Assembly (NCBI RefSeq): GCF_025717675.1
Contig: NZ_JAJIRT010000001.1
Coordinates: 682,001 to 746,000, forward strand
Length of the DNA stretch: 64,000 nucleotides
Direction of reading: 5' to 3'
From: Paucibacter sp. DJ2R-2
GTDB lineage: Bacteria; Pseudomonadota; Gammaproteobacteria; Burkholderiales; Burkholderiaceae_C
The notes under the pieces are model-generated. The model was not told the DNA's origin, made no database searches, and saw only the letters and a list, made by a program, of their open reading frames with translations. Positions 1 to 8,744 of the stretch are shown here, piece by piece. Both the position numbers and the translations under genes were made by a program. The first letter of the stretch is position 1. Each line of letters opens with the position of its first letter.

Positions 1-830
1 AAAGCGTCATGGTGCGCCTTGGCCTCGTATTCGCCCGAGATCGCTTGGAGCCGGGCATTGGCCAGCTTCAATTCACGCTTGCCACGCAAGGCCTGATCCA
101 GTTTGCGACGCGAGCGTCGCCAGTCCCAAAAAAGGAAGGCCCCCATGCTGAACACCCAGACCGAGATGATGGCCAAACGAAACTGGGCCGGAGCAATCCA
201 CACGCCAACGAACTCGGCCGCATCCAGCTCAATCCGGTGCAAACCCGGCTGCACCGTGCCAGGGGTGGTCAGAGTCAGGTAAATCGTGCGATCCAACTGC
301 GGCCCGAGCAAGCGAACCGGCAAGGGGTGGTTTTGCACCCACCACGAGGCCACCATGAACTGTTCAAGTCGAAACTCGACCGGCAGTGCCTGCGCCGCCG
401 GGTCATAAACCACTTCATGCGGCTTGAGATCCGCCTCCTTGCCCGAGCCCGCATAGGCAGGATCGTAGTGGCGCAGAAACACCCGAACGTGCTGCTGAGG
501 TTCCGGACCGCTGGCGCGAATCCACAAGCGCACGCTGTCGAATTGGGTCAGATCCAGGCCCTGCTCCAGTTCCGCCAACTGAATCTGCAGCGCGCAGAAC
601 GGCCATTCGTAGCCGGGCTGAATATCGCAATGCAAGATCCAACCCGATCCACTGCGTTCAACCCGCCCCTCACTATTGCCCCCCTCCCCGCGATCATTGA
701 CGGCTGCCACCCAGTCGTCCCGCTGCGACATATTGTCAATGCGCAGGGTTCGCTGCATCCAGTTCGCGTTGGCATACAGCGCCAGCAAGGTGGACAAGAG
801 CAAGAGCGACAAGAGTCGACGCAGGATCAT
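1..830 (-). CDS. Membrane-anchored sensor, probable diguanylate cyclase (partial, C-terminus beyond window)
   Basis: An open frame runs from an ATG at 830 to the left edge without a stop (276 codons visible). Residues about 5-20 form a hydrophobic N-terminal helix, residues 25-215 look like a soluble beta-rich periplasmic domain, and residues about 217-236 form a second membrane helix followed by a charged helical stretch. The frame ends in A-H-H-D-A, matching the usual entry of a GGDEF domain (H-D-A-L-T-G), so a cytoplasmic GGDEF domain is expected just outside the window. The gene lies 77 bases downstream of pgk on the same strand. The diguanylate cyclase call is inference from that junction; the two-helix membrane topology is seen directly. 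The overlapping plus-strand frame at 9-905 has no recognisable protein features and is taken as its shadow. Confidence 0.72.
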   Translation of the reverse strand, partial: MILRRLLSLLLLSTLLALYANANWMQRTLRIDNMSQRDDWVAAVNDRGEGGNSEGRVERSGSGWILHCDIQPGYEWPFCALQIQLAELEQGLDLTQFDSVRLWIRASGPEPQQHVRVFLRHYDPAYAGSGKEADLKPHEVVYDPAAQALPVEFRLEQFMVASWWVQNHPLPVRLLGPQLDRTIYLTLTTPGTVQPGLHRIELDAAEFVGVWIAPAQFRLAIISVWVFSMGAFLFWDWRRSRRKLDQALRGKRELKLANARLQAISGEYEAKAHHDA

Positions 831-907
831 GAGGCTCTTGACGCGAACGTCTGCGAAGGAGTTAGGAGAAGAGGGTGGCGGGGCTGCCTTCCAATTCTGG
901 GCTGAAC

Positions 908-2113
908 TCAGCCGCCTTGAGCGTCCTGAGCGCGACGACTCAGAATCTCAAACGCCGGCAAGGTCTTGCCTTCCAGGATTTCCAGGAAAGCGCCGCCGCC
1001 GGTGGAGATGTAGCCCACATCCTTCTCGATGCCGTACTTGGCAATCGCGGCCAGGGTGTCGCCACCGCCGGCGATGCTGAAGGCCGGCGAGGCGGCGATC
1101 GCGCGGGCGATGGTCTCGGTGCCATGGGCAAAGGAGTCGAACTCGAACACGCCGACCGGGCCGTTCCAGACGATGGTGCCGGCGGCCTTGAGCTGCTCGG
1201 CCAGCATGGCGGCGGTCTTGGGGCCGATGTCCAGGATCAGGTCGTCTTCAGCCACATCGGCCGCATCCTTGACCGTGGCTTCGGCGTCGGCGGCAAAACG
1301 CTTGGCCACCACCACGTCCACAGGAATCGGCACGGCCGCGCCGCGCGCCTTCATGGCGTCGATCACGGCCTGCGCTTCGGCGACCAGATCGGGCTCAGCC
1401 AGCGACTTGCCGATCTTCAAGCCAGCGGCCAGCATGAAGGTGTTGGCGATGCCGCCGCCGACGATCAGGCCGTCGACCTTCTCGGACAGGGCCTTGAGGA
1501 TGGTCAGCTTGGTCGAGACCTTGGAGCCGGCGACGATGGCCACCAGCGGACGCTTGGGCGCGCTCAGCGCCTGGCTGATGGCGTCGATCTCGGCGGCCAG
1601 CAGCGGGCCGGCACAGGCGATCTTGGCGAATTGGGCGAGGCCGTAAGTCGTGCCCTCGGCGCGGTGGGCGGTACCGAACGCGTCGTTGACGTAGATGTCG
1701 CACAGGGCGGCCATCTTCTTGGCCAGCTCTTCGTTGTTCTTCTTTTCGCCCTTGTTGACGCGGCAGTTCTCCAGCAGCACCAGTTGGCCCGGGGCGACAT
1801 CCACGCCGTCCACCCAGTTGGCCACGACCGGGACTTCACGACCCAGCAGCTCGCCCATGCGCTTGGCCACCGGGGCCAGGGAGTCTTCAGGCTTGAATTC
1901 GCCCTCGGTCGGGCGGCCCAGGTGCGAGGTCACCATCACGGCGGCGCCGGCCTTCAAGGCCTGCTCGATGCAGGGGATGGAGGCGCGAATGCGGGTGTCT
2001 TCGGTGATGTGGCCGGCATCGTCCTGCGGCACATTCAGGTCGGCGCGAATGAAGACGCGTTGGCCGGCAACTTTGCCAGCGGCGATCAGGTCATTGAAGC
2101 GAATCACGTTCAT
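908..2113 (-). CDS. pgk: Phosphoglycerate kinase
   Basis: Cytoplasmic glycolytic enzyme that transfers phosphate from 1,3-bisphosphoglycerate to ADP. The 401-residue product has the usual family length. The N-terminal substrate site is visible (RADLNVP at residues 23-29), followed by the TSHLGRP motif near 62-68, and the C-terminal nucleotide-binding glycine loop GGGDT is at 349-353 with the STGGGA stretch after it. All hallmark motifs are intact. It is transcribed in the same direction as azlCD upstream and the membrane sensor downstream. A strong hairpin lies just upstream at 2146-2175, so it may have its own transcription start. Identification is secure. Confidence 0.98.
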   Translation of the reverse strand: MNVIRFNDLIAAGKVAGQRVFIRADLNVPQDDAGHITEDTRIRASIPCIEQALKAGAAVMVTSHLGRPTEGEFKPEDSLAPVAKRMGELLGREVPVVANWVDGVDVAPGQLVLLENCRVNKGEKKNNEELAKKMAALCDIYVNDAFGTAHRAEGTTYGLAQFAKIACAGPLLAAEIDAISQALSAPKRPLVAIVAGSKVSTKLTILKALSEKVDGLIVGGGIANTFMLAAGLKIGKSLAEPDLVAEAQAVIDAMKARGAAVPIPVDVVVAKRFAADAEATVKDAADVAEDDLILDIGPKTAAMLAEQLKAAGTIVWNGPVGVFEFDSFAHGTETIARAIAASPAFSIAGGGDTLAAIAKYGIEKDVGYISTGGGAFLEILEGKTLPAFEILSRRAQDAQGG

Positions 2114-2145
2114 GGGGTGAGCTCAGGGCTAGTTTGGAATTCGGG

Positions 2146-2175
2146 GCACGGCCGGGCATTCAGGCCTGGCCGTGC
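2146..2175 (-). terminator. Strong hairpin between azlD and pgk, possible terminator
   Basis: The arms GCACGGCC (2146-2153) and GGCCGTGC (2168-2175) pair perfectly. There is no clear T-run on the minus-strand side, so it may be a weak terminator of azlCD or an mRNA processing or stability element ahead of pgk. Confidence 0.35.
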
Positions 2176-2238
2176 AATGGCCGCTAGCTTACCAAGCCCG
2201 CCGCCGGGCCCGCCGTCACAAACAGAAACCAAGCGGTT

Positions 2239-2574
2239 TCACCAACCGAGGCCGATGCGCAGGACCAGCATCACGGCCGTGCCGCAGACGATGGTGCCGA
2301 GGATGCCGCGCTTCCAGAAGAAATAGGCGGTGCCGGCCGCGGTGGCGTAGAGCCGGGCGTCTTGCCAGGTGCTGATCAGCTCACCCTGTGTCATGACGAT
2401 CTCGGGCACGATCACCGCCGCCAGCGCGGCCAGGGGCGCGTAGCGCAGGCCGCTCTTGGCCCAGTCGGGCATGGGCAGCTCATTCTTGGGGATCATGAAG
2501 AAGCCTCGGGTCAGCACCGTGATCAAGCCCATGCCAACGATGGCCAGGGCGGTTTGCCAGTCGTTCATCATCAC
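2239..2574 (-). CDS. azlD: AzlD family branched-chain amino acid export subunit
   Basis: Small inner-membrane protein of 111 residues with about four hydrophobic segments, the typical AzlD size. Together with AzlC it forms a two-component exporter for branched-chain amino acids in characterised relatives (AzlCD, YgaZH). The early motif LITVLTRGFFM resembles the conserved AzlD T-R region. Its start overlaps the end of azlC by four bases (ATGA), which indicates translational coupling. Substrate specificity cannot be read from the sequence. Confidence 0.88.
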   Translation of the reverse strand: MMMNDWQTALAIVGMGLITVLTRGFFMIPKNELPMPDWAKSGLRYAPLAALAAVIVPEIVMTQGELISTWQDARLYATAAGTAYFFWKRGILGTIVCGTAVMLVLRIGLGW

Positions 2575-3308
2575 TCGCGCACCTCTCGCGCAGGCTCACT
2601 TTGCGCCGGCCACCAATGCTCCATCAGCAGGCCAGCCGTCACCGCCACGGCGATGGCCACCATGATGTTCAGGCGCAGCGGCAAGGCATAGGCCGCCACC
2701 GCGGCACAGCCTGCCAAGGCGGCCGAGACCCAGGTCTTGCGGTCCTTGAGCAAGGTGTAGGACAGGCCCAGCAGCGCCAGCACGCCGGCGAAACCCAGGC
2801 CCCACTGCGTGGGCACATGGTTGGCCAGCAAGATGCCGGCGATGGACGGGATCTGCCAAGCCGTCCAGTTCATGCAGACGCCGCCCCAGAAGTAAGGCGC
2901 TTGGTCGGGATGTGGCTTGGCCTCGGGAAAGCGCTTGAGGAAGGCCACGTAATTGAGGTCGGCCGCGAAGTAGGCAATGTGCAGGCGTCGCAGCAAGGGC
3001 AAGTGGCCGAAGTACATGCGCCACTGCACGCTGAAAATGATGAAGCGCAGGTTGACGCAAAAGGCCGTGGCCCAGAGCACCCACATCGGTGCACCGCTGG
3101 CGATCAGGGGCAAGGCGGCCAGCTGCGAGCTGCCGGCGAACACCACCAGGCTCATCAAGAGCGCCAGCCAGACGGACAGGCCGCTCTTGATCATGGCCAC
3201 GCCGGTCACAAGGCCCCAGGCCGAAATGCCCAGGGTGATGCCGGCCATCTCGCGCGCACCGCGCTGGAATTCAGGGTGGCGGTACTGCGCCCTCAGAGAT
3301 TGAAGCAT
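2571..3308 (-). CDS. azlC: AzlC family branched-chain amino acid permease
   Basis: Polytopic inner-membrane protein, large subunit of an AzlCD-type exporter. The protein has the family signature near the N-terminus (E-F-x-R-G-A-R-E-M followed by a glycine-rich helix) and the conserved F-A-G-S-S-Q-L-A-A motif. Several further hydrophobic helices follow. It overlaps azlD by four bases. I place the start at the ATG at 3308 (245 aa); an in-frame GTG at 3326 is an alternative with a slightly better purine stretch upstream. Function as an amino acid exporter is family knowledge. Confidence 0.88.
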   Translation of the reverse strand: MLQSLRAQYRHPEFQRGAREMAGITLGISAWGLVTGVAMIKSGLSVWLALLMSLVVFAGSSQLAALPLIASGAPMWVLWATAFCVNLRFIIFSVQWRMYFGHLPLLRRLHIAYFAADLNYVAFLKRFPEAKPHPDQAPYFWGGVCMNWTAWQIPSIAGILLANHVPTQWGLGFAGVLALLGLSYTLLKDRKTWVSAALAGCAAVAAYALPLRLNIMVAIAVAVTAGLLMEHWWPAQSEPAREVRE

Positions 3309-3389
3309 GCGCCATTGTCGCGGCACGCCCGCTTCTGCGCTGTCGCGCCGACATCAAAGCCGGGCCGGGCGGGCGAACTCAGCACAGGC

Positions 3390-4151
3390 TCAGGGATTGT
3401 TGAGGCGGCGCACCCGGCCACTGCCGGCCACCGAAGTGCTGACCTCGGGCGAGCCCAGATAGGCGATATCGCCCGAGCCGGCGATCGAGATCTTGAGTGT
3501 CTTGCTGGCGTTCACCTCGGCATCGCCGCTGCCCGCAATCGAAGCCTTGACGTCATCGGCCAGCAGGCCGCGGGCACGCACATCGCCCGAGCCGGCAATC
3601 GACAAGCTCAGGTTGCTGGCGCGACCATGGGCCGTGACGGTGCCGCTGCCAGCCACCTTGAGGCCCAGGCGATCGCTGCTCAGATCCACGAACAGCACAT
3701 CACCGGAGCCGGCGATGCTGGCGTCCACATCCGGAGACTTCATCGCCTCGACGCGCACATCGCCCGATCCACCGACCGCAATGCTGCGCAGCTGGGCCAT
3801 GTCCAGCACGATCTCGGGTCGCACCGAGCCCTGGACCTCATAGCCACGCTTGGGGGCAATTTCCAAGGTACGGCCTTTCTTGCCGTCGACGACGCGCGTC
3901 TCGATATAGCTCTGCAGATTGCGATCGGTCTTCACCTCGACCCGGCTCTGTGCACCTTGTCGCACCAGCACCTTGAAACCTCCGCTGAGGCTGATGCTGT
4001 CGAAGCTGCCGAGATCGCGTGTCTCGCTGCTGACATCACCCGTGCCCTTGATGCGCTCGGAATTGCCCCAGCTCCAAGCATGGCTGCTGGTGGCGGCGAA
4101 CAGGCTGAGGGCGCTCAAGGCGGAGAGGGCGAACAGGCGACGTTGCAGCAT
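3390..4151 (-). CDS. DUF2807 (head GIN domain) secreted beta-helix protein
   Basis: A 253-residue protein with a signal peptide (residues 1-25, ending S-S-H-A) and a body of repeated S-I-A-G-S-G-D units at spacings of roughly 18-20 residues, the pattern of the right-handed beta-helix of DUF2807 proteins. At least six G-S-G repeats are visible between residues 125 and 248. It is expected in the periplasm or on the surface. Function in this family is unknown; some members are annotated as putative autotransporter adhesins, but no translocator domain is present here. A GGAG ribosome binding site precedes the ATG at 4151. It is followed downstream by azlC and preceded by the lipoprotein gene, with a terminator between. 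Confidence 0.85.
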   Translation of the reverse strand: MLQRRLFALSALSALSLFAATSSHAWSWGNSERIKGTGDVSSETRDLGSFDSISLSGGFKVLVRQGAQSRVEVKTDRNLQSYIETRVVDGKKGRTLEIAPKRGYEVQGSVRPEIVLDMAQLRSIAVGGSGDVRVEAMKSPDVDASIAGSGDVLFVDLSSDRLGLKVAGSGTVTAHGRASNLSLSIAGSGDVRARGLLADDVKASIAGSGDAEVNASKTLKISIAGSGDIAYLGSPEVSTSVAGSGRVRRLNNP

Positions 4152-4271
4152 TGGGGGCTCCAGGTAAGTGAGGGGCGATCAAGATCCGTTTGGGATGACG
4201 GCATCTTCAGTGAATCACCCTCCAGCCCCCAGCTCGGTTCGACCAAATGCAAGGTCGGCGGCGCCAAGTGT

Positions 4272-4299
4272 AAAAAAGCCGTCACGGGCGGGTGACGGC
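4272..4299 (-). terminator. Rho-independent terminator of the lipoprotein gene
   Basis: Eight-base stem GCCGTCAC/GTGACGGC (4278-4285 and 4292-4299) with a six-base loop, followed on the minus strand by six T residues (4277-4272). It lies 32 bases after the stop codon of the lipoprotein gene. Confidence 0.85.
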
Positions 4300-4330
4300 A
4301 GCTTGACGGTCGTGAGGCAGCGGGCCTGAC

Positions 4331-4756
4331 TCAATGGGCTTTGGCCTTGCCCTTGGCTTCCTTGCCGCCCTCTTTCTCTGCGCTGGCCTTGGCCTCGGCG
4401 GCTGCGGCCGCCTTTTCTTCCAGCGCGAGGGCCTCGGGACTGCCAGGCTTGGGCGGCCGCGGCACGACCGGGGCCACGCCTTCGAGCTTGTTCTCGCGCA
4501 TGTACTCGTCCATCTCCTTCCAGCCATTGAAAACCGAGGCCTTGTGGGCCTTGGGGTTCAAGGTGTAGCAGTCTTCGATGGCGCGCATGGCGTGGCGGCA
4601 GGCGCTGCCGATGGCCTTGCCCTCGGCCTCCTTGGCGGCCATGACCTTGGCCGGGTCCTCGATGCCCAGCTGCTCGCAGCCAGCCAAGCCAAGCAGGCCG
4701 GCCAGCAGAGGCAAGGTCAGGAGGGCGCGATGAGGCGCAGTTGAAGAAGGCTTCAT
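4331..4756 (-). CDS. Putative lipoprotein of unknown function
   Basis: A 141-residue protein with a lipoprotein signal peptide: basic start, hydrophobic core and lipobox L-A-G-C with the lipidated Cys at residue 27. The residue after Cys is Glu, compatible with outer-membrane sorting. The mature part is short, with two further Cys residues (in S-A-C-R-H and E-D-C-Y) that could form a disulfide, and ends in an Ala/Lys/Glu-rich low-complexity tail (about residues 105-141). I do not recognise a named family. It lies between htpX and the DUF2807 gene and ends at a good terminator. Confidence 0.75.
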   Translation of the reverse strand: MKPSSTAPHRALLTLPLLAGLLGLAGCEQLGIEDPAKVMAAKEAEGKAIGSACRHAMRAIEDCYTLNPKAHKASVFNGWKEMDEYMRENKLEGVAPVVPRPPKPGSPEALALEEKAAAAAEAKASAEKEGGKEAKGKAKAH

Positions 4757-4812
4757 GTCATCAGTATCGGCCAGCCACGGGTCAGCTTGAGCACGGCGTT
4801 TGCATGCCTGCT

Positions 4813-5658
4813 TCAGCGCTGCGCCATGGCCATCAGCCGCGCCACCCGCTCCTCGGTGGCCGGATGCGTGCTGAACAGACCCGCCAAACCGCCGCCGGAG
4901 AGCGGATTCATGATCATCATCTGCGCCGTCTCTGGGTGGCGCTCGGCCGCCTCCATCGGCAGCCCTTGCGCAAAGCGATGGATCTTGTTCAGCGCCGAGG
5001 CCAGGGCCTGAGGGTCGCCGGAAATCTCGGCACCGCCGCGGTCGGCTTCGAACTCGCGGGCTCGGCTGATGGCCATCTGGATCAGGCCGGCCGCAATCGG
5101 CGCCAAGAAGGCGACCAGGATGCCGACCAAGGGATTGCTCTGCCGGCCCTCACTGTCGCGGCCGCCGAAGAACAGGGCGAAATTGGCCAGCATGGAGATC
5201 GCACCGGCCATGGTGGCGCTGATGGTGCTGATCAGAATGTCGCGGTGCTTCACATGGGCCAGCTCATGGGCCATCACGCCGCGCAGTTCGCGCTCGGACA
5301 GCACCCGCAAGATGCCCGTGGTCGCCGCCACGGCCGCATGCTCGGGGTTGCGGCCGGTGGCAAAGGCGTTGGGCGCGTCCTCGTCAATCAGGTAGACGCG
5401 CGGCATCGGCAGCTGGGCGCGCTGGGCCAACTCACGCACCATGCCGTAAAACTGCGGCGCCGAGGTCTCGTCCACCTCGCGCGCCTTGTACATCTTCAGC
5501 ACCATCTGGTCGGAGAACCAGTAGCTGAAGAAATTCATGCCCAGCGCCACCAGCAGCGCCAGCATCATGCCGGCTTGGCCGCCGATCAGGCGCCCCAGGG
5601 CCATGAACAAGGCGGTGATGGCGGCCATCAGGATGGCGGTCTTCATCAGATTGAACAT
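4813..5658 (-). CDS. htpX: Membrane zinc metalloprotease HtpX
   Basis: Inner-membrane M48 protease that degrades misfolded membrane proteins. The product begins [11 protein letters not shown], the typical HtpX start, and contains two N-terminal membrane helices, the zinc motif HELAH (H131, E132, H135) and two further hydrophobic segments. Length is 281 aa, close to the usual 285-290. I chose the ATG at 5658 because AAGGAG lies about eight bases upstream; a TTG at 5676 would add six residues. It lies downstream of def-fmt in the same orientation, an arrangement common in Burkholderiales. Confidence 0.96.
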   Translation of the reverse strand: MFNLMKTAILMAAITALFMALGRLIGGQAGMMLALLVALGMNFFSYWFSDQMVLKMYKAREVDETSAPQFYGMVRELAQRAQLPMPRVYLIDEDAPNAFATGRNPEHAAVAATTGILRVLSERELRGVMAHELAHVKHRDILISTISATMAGAISMLANFALFFGGRDSEGRQSNPLVGILVAFLAPIAAGLIQMAISRAREFEADRGGAEISGDPQALASALNKIHRFAQGLPMEAAERHPETAQMMIMNPLSGGGLAGLFSTHPATEERVARLMAMAQR

Positions 5659-5729
5659 GCGATGGGCTCCTTGCAAAAGGACGGTGGAGTCCAGCAGATC
5701 GGGCCGAAAGACCCGGTTTCAAGCAAGTC

Positions 5730-6758
5730 TCAGGCCGCGCCGGACTCGAAACGAGCGCCCACAACCACCGGCCGGGCCTTCAAAAAGGCTGCGGCCGGCA
5801 AGCGTTTGCCCCCGGCGCGCTGCAGCTCGGTCAGGCGCACAGCGCCCTGGCCGCAGGCGACGACGATGCCAGACTCATCCACCCGCAAGACCTGCCCCTC
5901 AAGGGCAAGACCCTCCCCGCGCTCGCAGACTTCGGCGCGCCAGATCTTGAGCAGCTCGCCGTCCAGCTGTGACGCCCCGCCCGGAAACGGATCGAAGGCG
6001 CGCAGGCGGCGCGCGATCTGGGCGGCACCTTGCCGCCAATCGATCTGCGCCTCGGCCTTCTCGATCTTGTGGGCGTAGCAAACGCCCTCGGCCGGCTGGG
6101 GCGTGGCCGTCAAACCACCGCAAGCCCCCAGCTCCAGGGCCTCGACCACCATGCGGCCGCCCAGGGCCGCCAGCTTGTCGTGCAAGCTGGCCGTGCTGTC
6201 GTCCGCGGCAATGGGCAGGCGCTCGATCAGCAACATGTCACCCGTGTCCAAACCGGCATCCATCTGCATGATGGTGATGCCGGTTTCAGCGTCACCGGCC
6301 TCGATGGCGCGGTGGATGGGCGCCGCACCACGCCAGCGCGGCAGCACCGAACCGTGGATGTTGAGGCAGCCGCGCAGGCCCGTGCTGCGGCCGGCACCGG
6401 GCAGGTCCAGCACCCACTGCGGCAAGATCAGGCCGTAAGCGGCGACCACCATCACATCGGCACGGGCGTCCAGCAAGGCCTGGCGCGCGGCCTCGGCGTC
6501 TTCCGGGAACTTGCCATCCAGGCGCAGGCTGCGCGGCTGGGCGACTGTGATGCCATGCTGCAAGGCCAGCTGCTTGACCGCCGAAGCTTGCAGCTTCATG
6601 CCACGGCCGGCGGGCCGGTCCGGCTGGGTCAGCACCAGAGGAACCTCGAAGCCTGCCGCCAACAAGGCGGCCAGCGCAGTGGCCGCGAACTCAGGCGTGC
6701 CGGCGAACACGACGCGCGGGCCGTTCGAACGCGGGGCTGACACGGCAGTGCCGGCCAT
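5730..6758 (-). CDS. fmt: Methionyl-tRNA formyltransferase
   Basis: Formylates initiator Met-tRNA using 10-formyltetrahydrofolate. The 342-aa product carries F-A-G-T-P-E-F at residues 18-24 and the catalytic Asn133, His135 and Asp171, with the same 38-residue spacing as in the E. coli enzyme, plus [12 protein letters not shown] after the His. The C-terminal oligosaccharide-binding-like domain is present. The first dozen residues are an extension compared with E. coli. Its ATG shares one base with the stop codon of def (TGATG), so the two are translationally coupled. Confidence 0.97.
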   Translation of the reverse strand: MAGTAVSAPRSNGPRVVFAGTPEFAATALAALLAAGFEVPLVLTQPDRPAGRGMKLQASAVKQLALQHGITVAQPRSLRLDGKFPEDAEAARQALLDARADVMVVAAYGLILPQWVLDLPGAGRSTGLRGCLNIHGSVLPRWRGAAPIHRAIEAGDAETGITIMQMDAGLDTGDMLLIERLPIAADDSTASLHDKLAALGGRMVVEALELGACGGLTATPQPAEGVCYAHKIEKAEAQIDWRQGAAQIARRLRAFDPFPGGASQLDGELLKIWRAEVCERGEGLALEGQVLRVDESGIVVACGQGAVRLTELQRAGGKRLPAAAFLKARPVVVGARFESGAA

Positions 6759-7276
6759 CAGCGGCGGCGCCCTTCTTCTTCGCGGGTCTTCTTGACCATC
6801 TTGGTCTTGATGCGCTCGCGCTTGAGCGGGCTCAGGTATTCAACGAAGACCTTGCCCATCAGGTGATCGAGCTCATGCTGAACGCAAACGGCCAGCAGGC
6901 CCTCGGCCTTGAACTCGTAGCTCTGGCCTTCGCGGTTGAGCGCGCGCACCGTGACGCGCGAATGACGCGGTACCTTGTCATAGATTTGCGGCACCGACAG
7001 GCAGCCTTCTTCGCCTTCGGTGAATTCGGCGCTGGTTTCGATGATCTCGGGGTTGATCAGGACCAGGGGCTGATCGCGCTCCTCGGAGGTGTCGATCACG
7101 ACCACGCGCTCGTGGACATCGATCTGGCTGGCCGCCAAACCCACGCCCTCCGCGGCATACATGGTTTCCAGCATGTCATCGACGAGCTGGCGGATGCGCT
7201 CGTCCACAGCGGCGACCGGCTTGGCCACCGTGTGCAAACGAGGATCGGGATAACGCAGAATGTTCAGTTTCGCCAT
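6758..7276 (-). CDS. def: Peptide deformylase
   Basis: Metalloenzyme removing the N-formyl group from nascent proteins. All three family motifs are present in the 172-residue product: G-V-G-L-A-A (44-49), E-E-G-C-L-S with metal ligand Cys92, and H-E-L-D-H with His134, Glu135 and His138. Length fits the class I enzyme. It is the first gene of the def-fmt unit and is divergent from the LysM gene, with a 245-base gap holding a terminator-like hairpin (7325-7347). Confidence 0.98.
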   Translation of the reverse strand: MAKLNILRYPDPRLHTVAKPVAAVDERIRQLVDDMLETMYAAEGVGLAASQIDVHERVVVIDTSEERDQPLVLINPEIIETSAEFTEGEEGCLSVPQIYDKVPRHSRVTVRALNREGQSYEFKAEGLLAVCVQHELDHLMGKVFVEYLSPLKRERIKTKMVKKTREEEGRRR

Positions 7277-7324
7277 GAGCTTGCGTGTGTGGACTCAGCA
7301 CAACGCCTGTTTGTAAGTGCTTGC

Positions 7325-7347
7325 AAGAGGGCGAAAGCGCCCTCTTT
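7325..7347. other. Hairpin in the def/LysM divergent intergenic region
   Basis: AGAGGGCG (7326-7333) pairs perfectly with CGCCCTCT (7338-7345) around a four-base loop, with T-rich sequence on the plus-strand side. No gene ends here: both flanking genes start facing away. It could be a 5' leader structure of def or mark the end of a short plus-strand transcript. Nothing else coding is seen between 7277 and 7521. Confidence 0.4.
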
Positions 7348-7521
7348 GTTCATTGCGACGCCCTGTTTTTGGGGGCAGAATCGTCGCGGCCTGGGGGGAT
7401 TTTCGCTGAATTGGCGCCGCTGGTCTGAGGACGCGGCAAAGCACCCCGTGCAATGGTTTGAAAAAAAGACCCCGAAGTCTGTCCAACCCACCCGCAGCCG
7501 GTCTGCGGTAGAGAGTGCTCG

Positions 7522-8721
7522 ATGCCTGTTTGTGAATCGCTGATGTCCGCCCGGCCCACCCAGAACACCCCCCTGAATCTGCTGCTGGCCGCCAGCCTGG
7601 CCGCCTTCAGCTTCGGCGCCGTCGCCCAAACCAGCAGCCTGCCCATCAGCGGCCAGCAGCGCGCCACCGCCGACCGGGTCGCCCAAGCCGGCGTGCCCCT
7701 CAGTGAATTGGCGGCCGATGCGCCGGACTCCCACACCGTCAAGGCCGGAGACACGCTCTGGAACATTTCCAAGCTGTTCCTCAAGAGCCCGTGGCGCTGG
7801 CCCGAGCTTTGGGGCATGAACCGCGATCAGATCAGCAACCCGCATCTGATCTACCCCGGCCAGGTGCTGGTGCTGGTCAAAATCGACGGCCGCGCCCGCT
7901 TGCAAGTGGCGCAGGCCCTAGGCAGCAGCGGCACGTTCAGCGGCGACACCGTCAAGCTGTCGCCGCGCGTGCGGAGTTCGGGCGTCGACGACGGCTCCAT
8001 CAGTGCCATCGCACTCAATTTGATCGAACCCTTTCTGAACGATGCCGTGGTGTTCGACAGCGATGAGCTGGCAAAAGCACCGCGCATCGTCGCCACACCC
8101 GAGAGCCGCGTGCTCCTGACCCGCGGCGACTTGGCCTATGCCCGAGGCGACCTCAGCCAGGCCAGCGACTACCGGGTCTTCCGCAGCACCCGCCCACTGC
8201 GCGACCCGAGCACCGGTGAGATCCTCGGTTACGAAGCACCCTATCTGGGCACGGCCGAGCTGACTCGCCCGGAGCACAGCAGCCCCCTGCCCGACGGCAA
8301 GAGTGAGGTGGTGCCGGCAACGCTGACCATTAAGTCCGTGCGCCAGGAGATTGGCGTCGGTGACCGGCTTTCGCCGGTGCCGCAACGCAGCTTCTCGCGC
8401 TATGTGCCGCATGCACCGGCCCAGCCCATCGGCGGCCAGATCGTGTCCATTTACGGCGAGGGCCTCAATGCCGGCCAGAACCAGATCGTGGCCCTGAACC
8501 GCGGCAGCCGAGACGGCCTCGAACGCGGCCATGTGCTGGCCCTGTGGCAGCAAGGACGGCGCGTGGTCGACCGCACCGACGGCCTGCGCGAAACCATCAA
8601 GCTGCCCGACGAACGCCATGGCGTGCTGTTTGTGTTCCAGGTCTACGCCCGCGTGTCCTACGCCCTGATCATCTCGGTCAAGGACCCGGTTCGAGCCGGC
8701 GACCGCTTCAGCCAACCCTGA
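7522..8721 (+). CDS. Secreted LysM domain protein
   Basis: A 399-residue protein with a signal peptide (hydrophobic segment about residues 20-35, then A-V-A-Q) and one LysM domain at about residues 71-120 with the core H-T-V-K-A-G-D-T-L-W. LysM binds peptidoglycan glycan chains, so it should sit in the periplasm at the cell wall. The remaining 270 residues are a conserved but uncharacterised region; no hydrolase motif is seen. It lies immediately upstream of dprA, an arrangement common in Burkholderiales. An ATG at 7543 is an alternative start that still leaves a full signal peptide. Confidence 0.88.
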   Translation: MPVCESLMSARPTQNTPLNLLLAASLAAFSFGAVAQTSSLPISGQQRATADRVAQAGVPLSELAADAPDSHTVKAGDTLWNISKLFLKSPWRWPELWGMNRDQISNPHLIYPGQVLVLVKIDGRARLQVAQALGSSGTFSGDTVKLSPRVRSSGVDDGSISAIALNLIEPFLNDAVVFDSDELAKAPRIVATPESRVLLTRGDLAYARGDLSQASDYRVFRSTRPLRDPSTGEILGYEAPYLGTAELTRPEHSSPLPDGKSEVVPATLTIKSVRQEIGVGDRLSPVPQRSFSRYVPHAPAQPIGGQIVSIYGEGLNAGQNQIVALNRGSRDGLERGHVLALWQQGRRVVDRTDGLRETIKLPDERHGVLFVFQVYARVSYALIISVKDPVRAGDRFSQP

Positions 8722-8744
8722 GGCCCGCCACGCGGCCAGCAGCG

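Noticed and set aside
875-2326. 483-residue plus-strand open frame opposite pgk
   Set aside because: It is antisense to a secure pgk gene, is rich in His, Gly and Gln without any family motif, and arises from high third-position GC.
3490-3780. Repeated GC-rich units in the DUF2807 gene as a possible DNA repeat array
   Set aside because: The repetition is at protein level (S-I-A-G-S-G-D) with diverged codons and irregular spacing; not a CRISPR or tandem DNA repeat.
2601-4295. 564-residue plus-strand open frame
   Set aside because: It spans azlC and the DUF2807 gene antisense, with no recognisable domain; a shadow of real genes.
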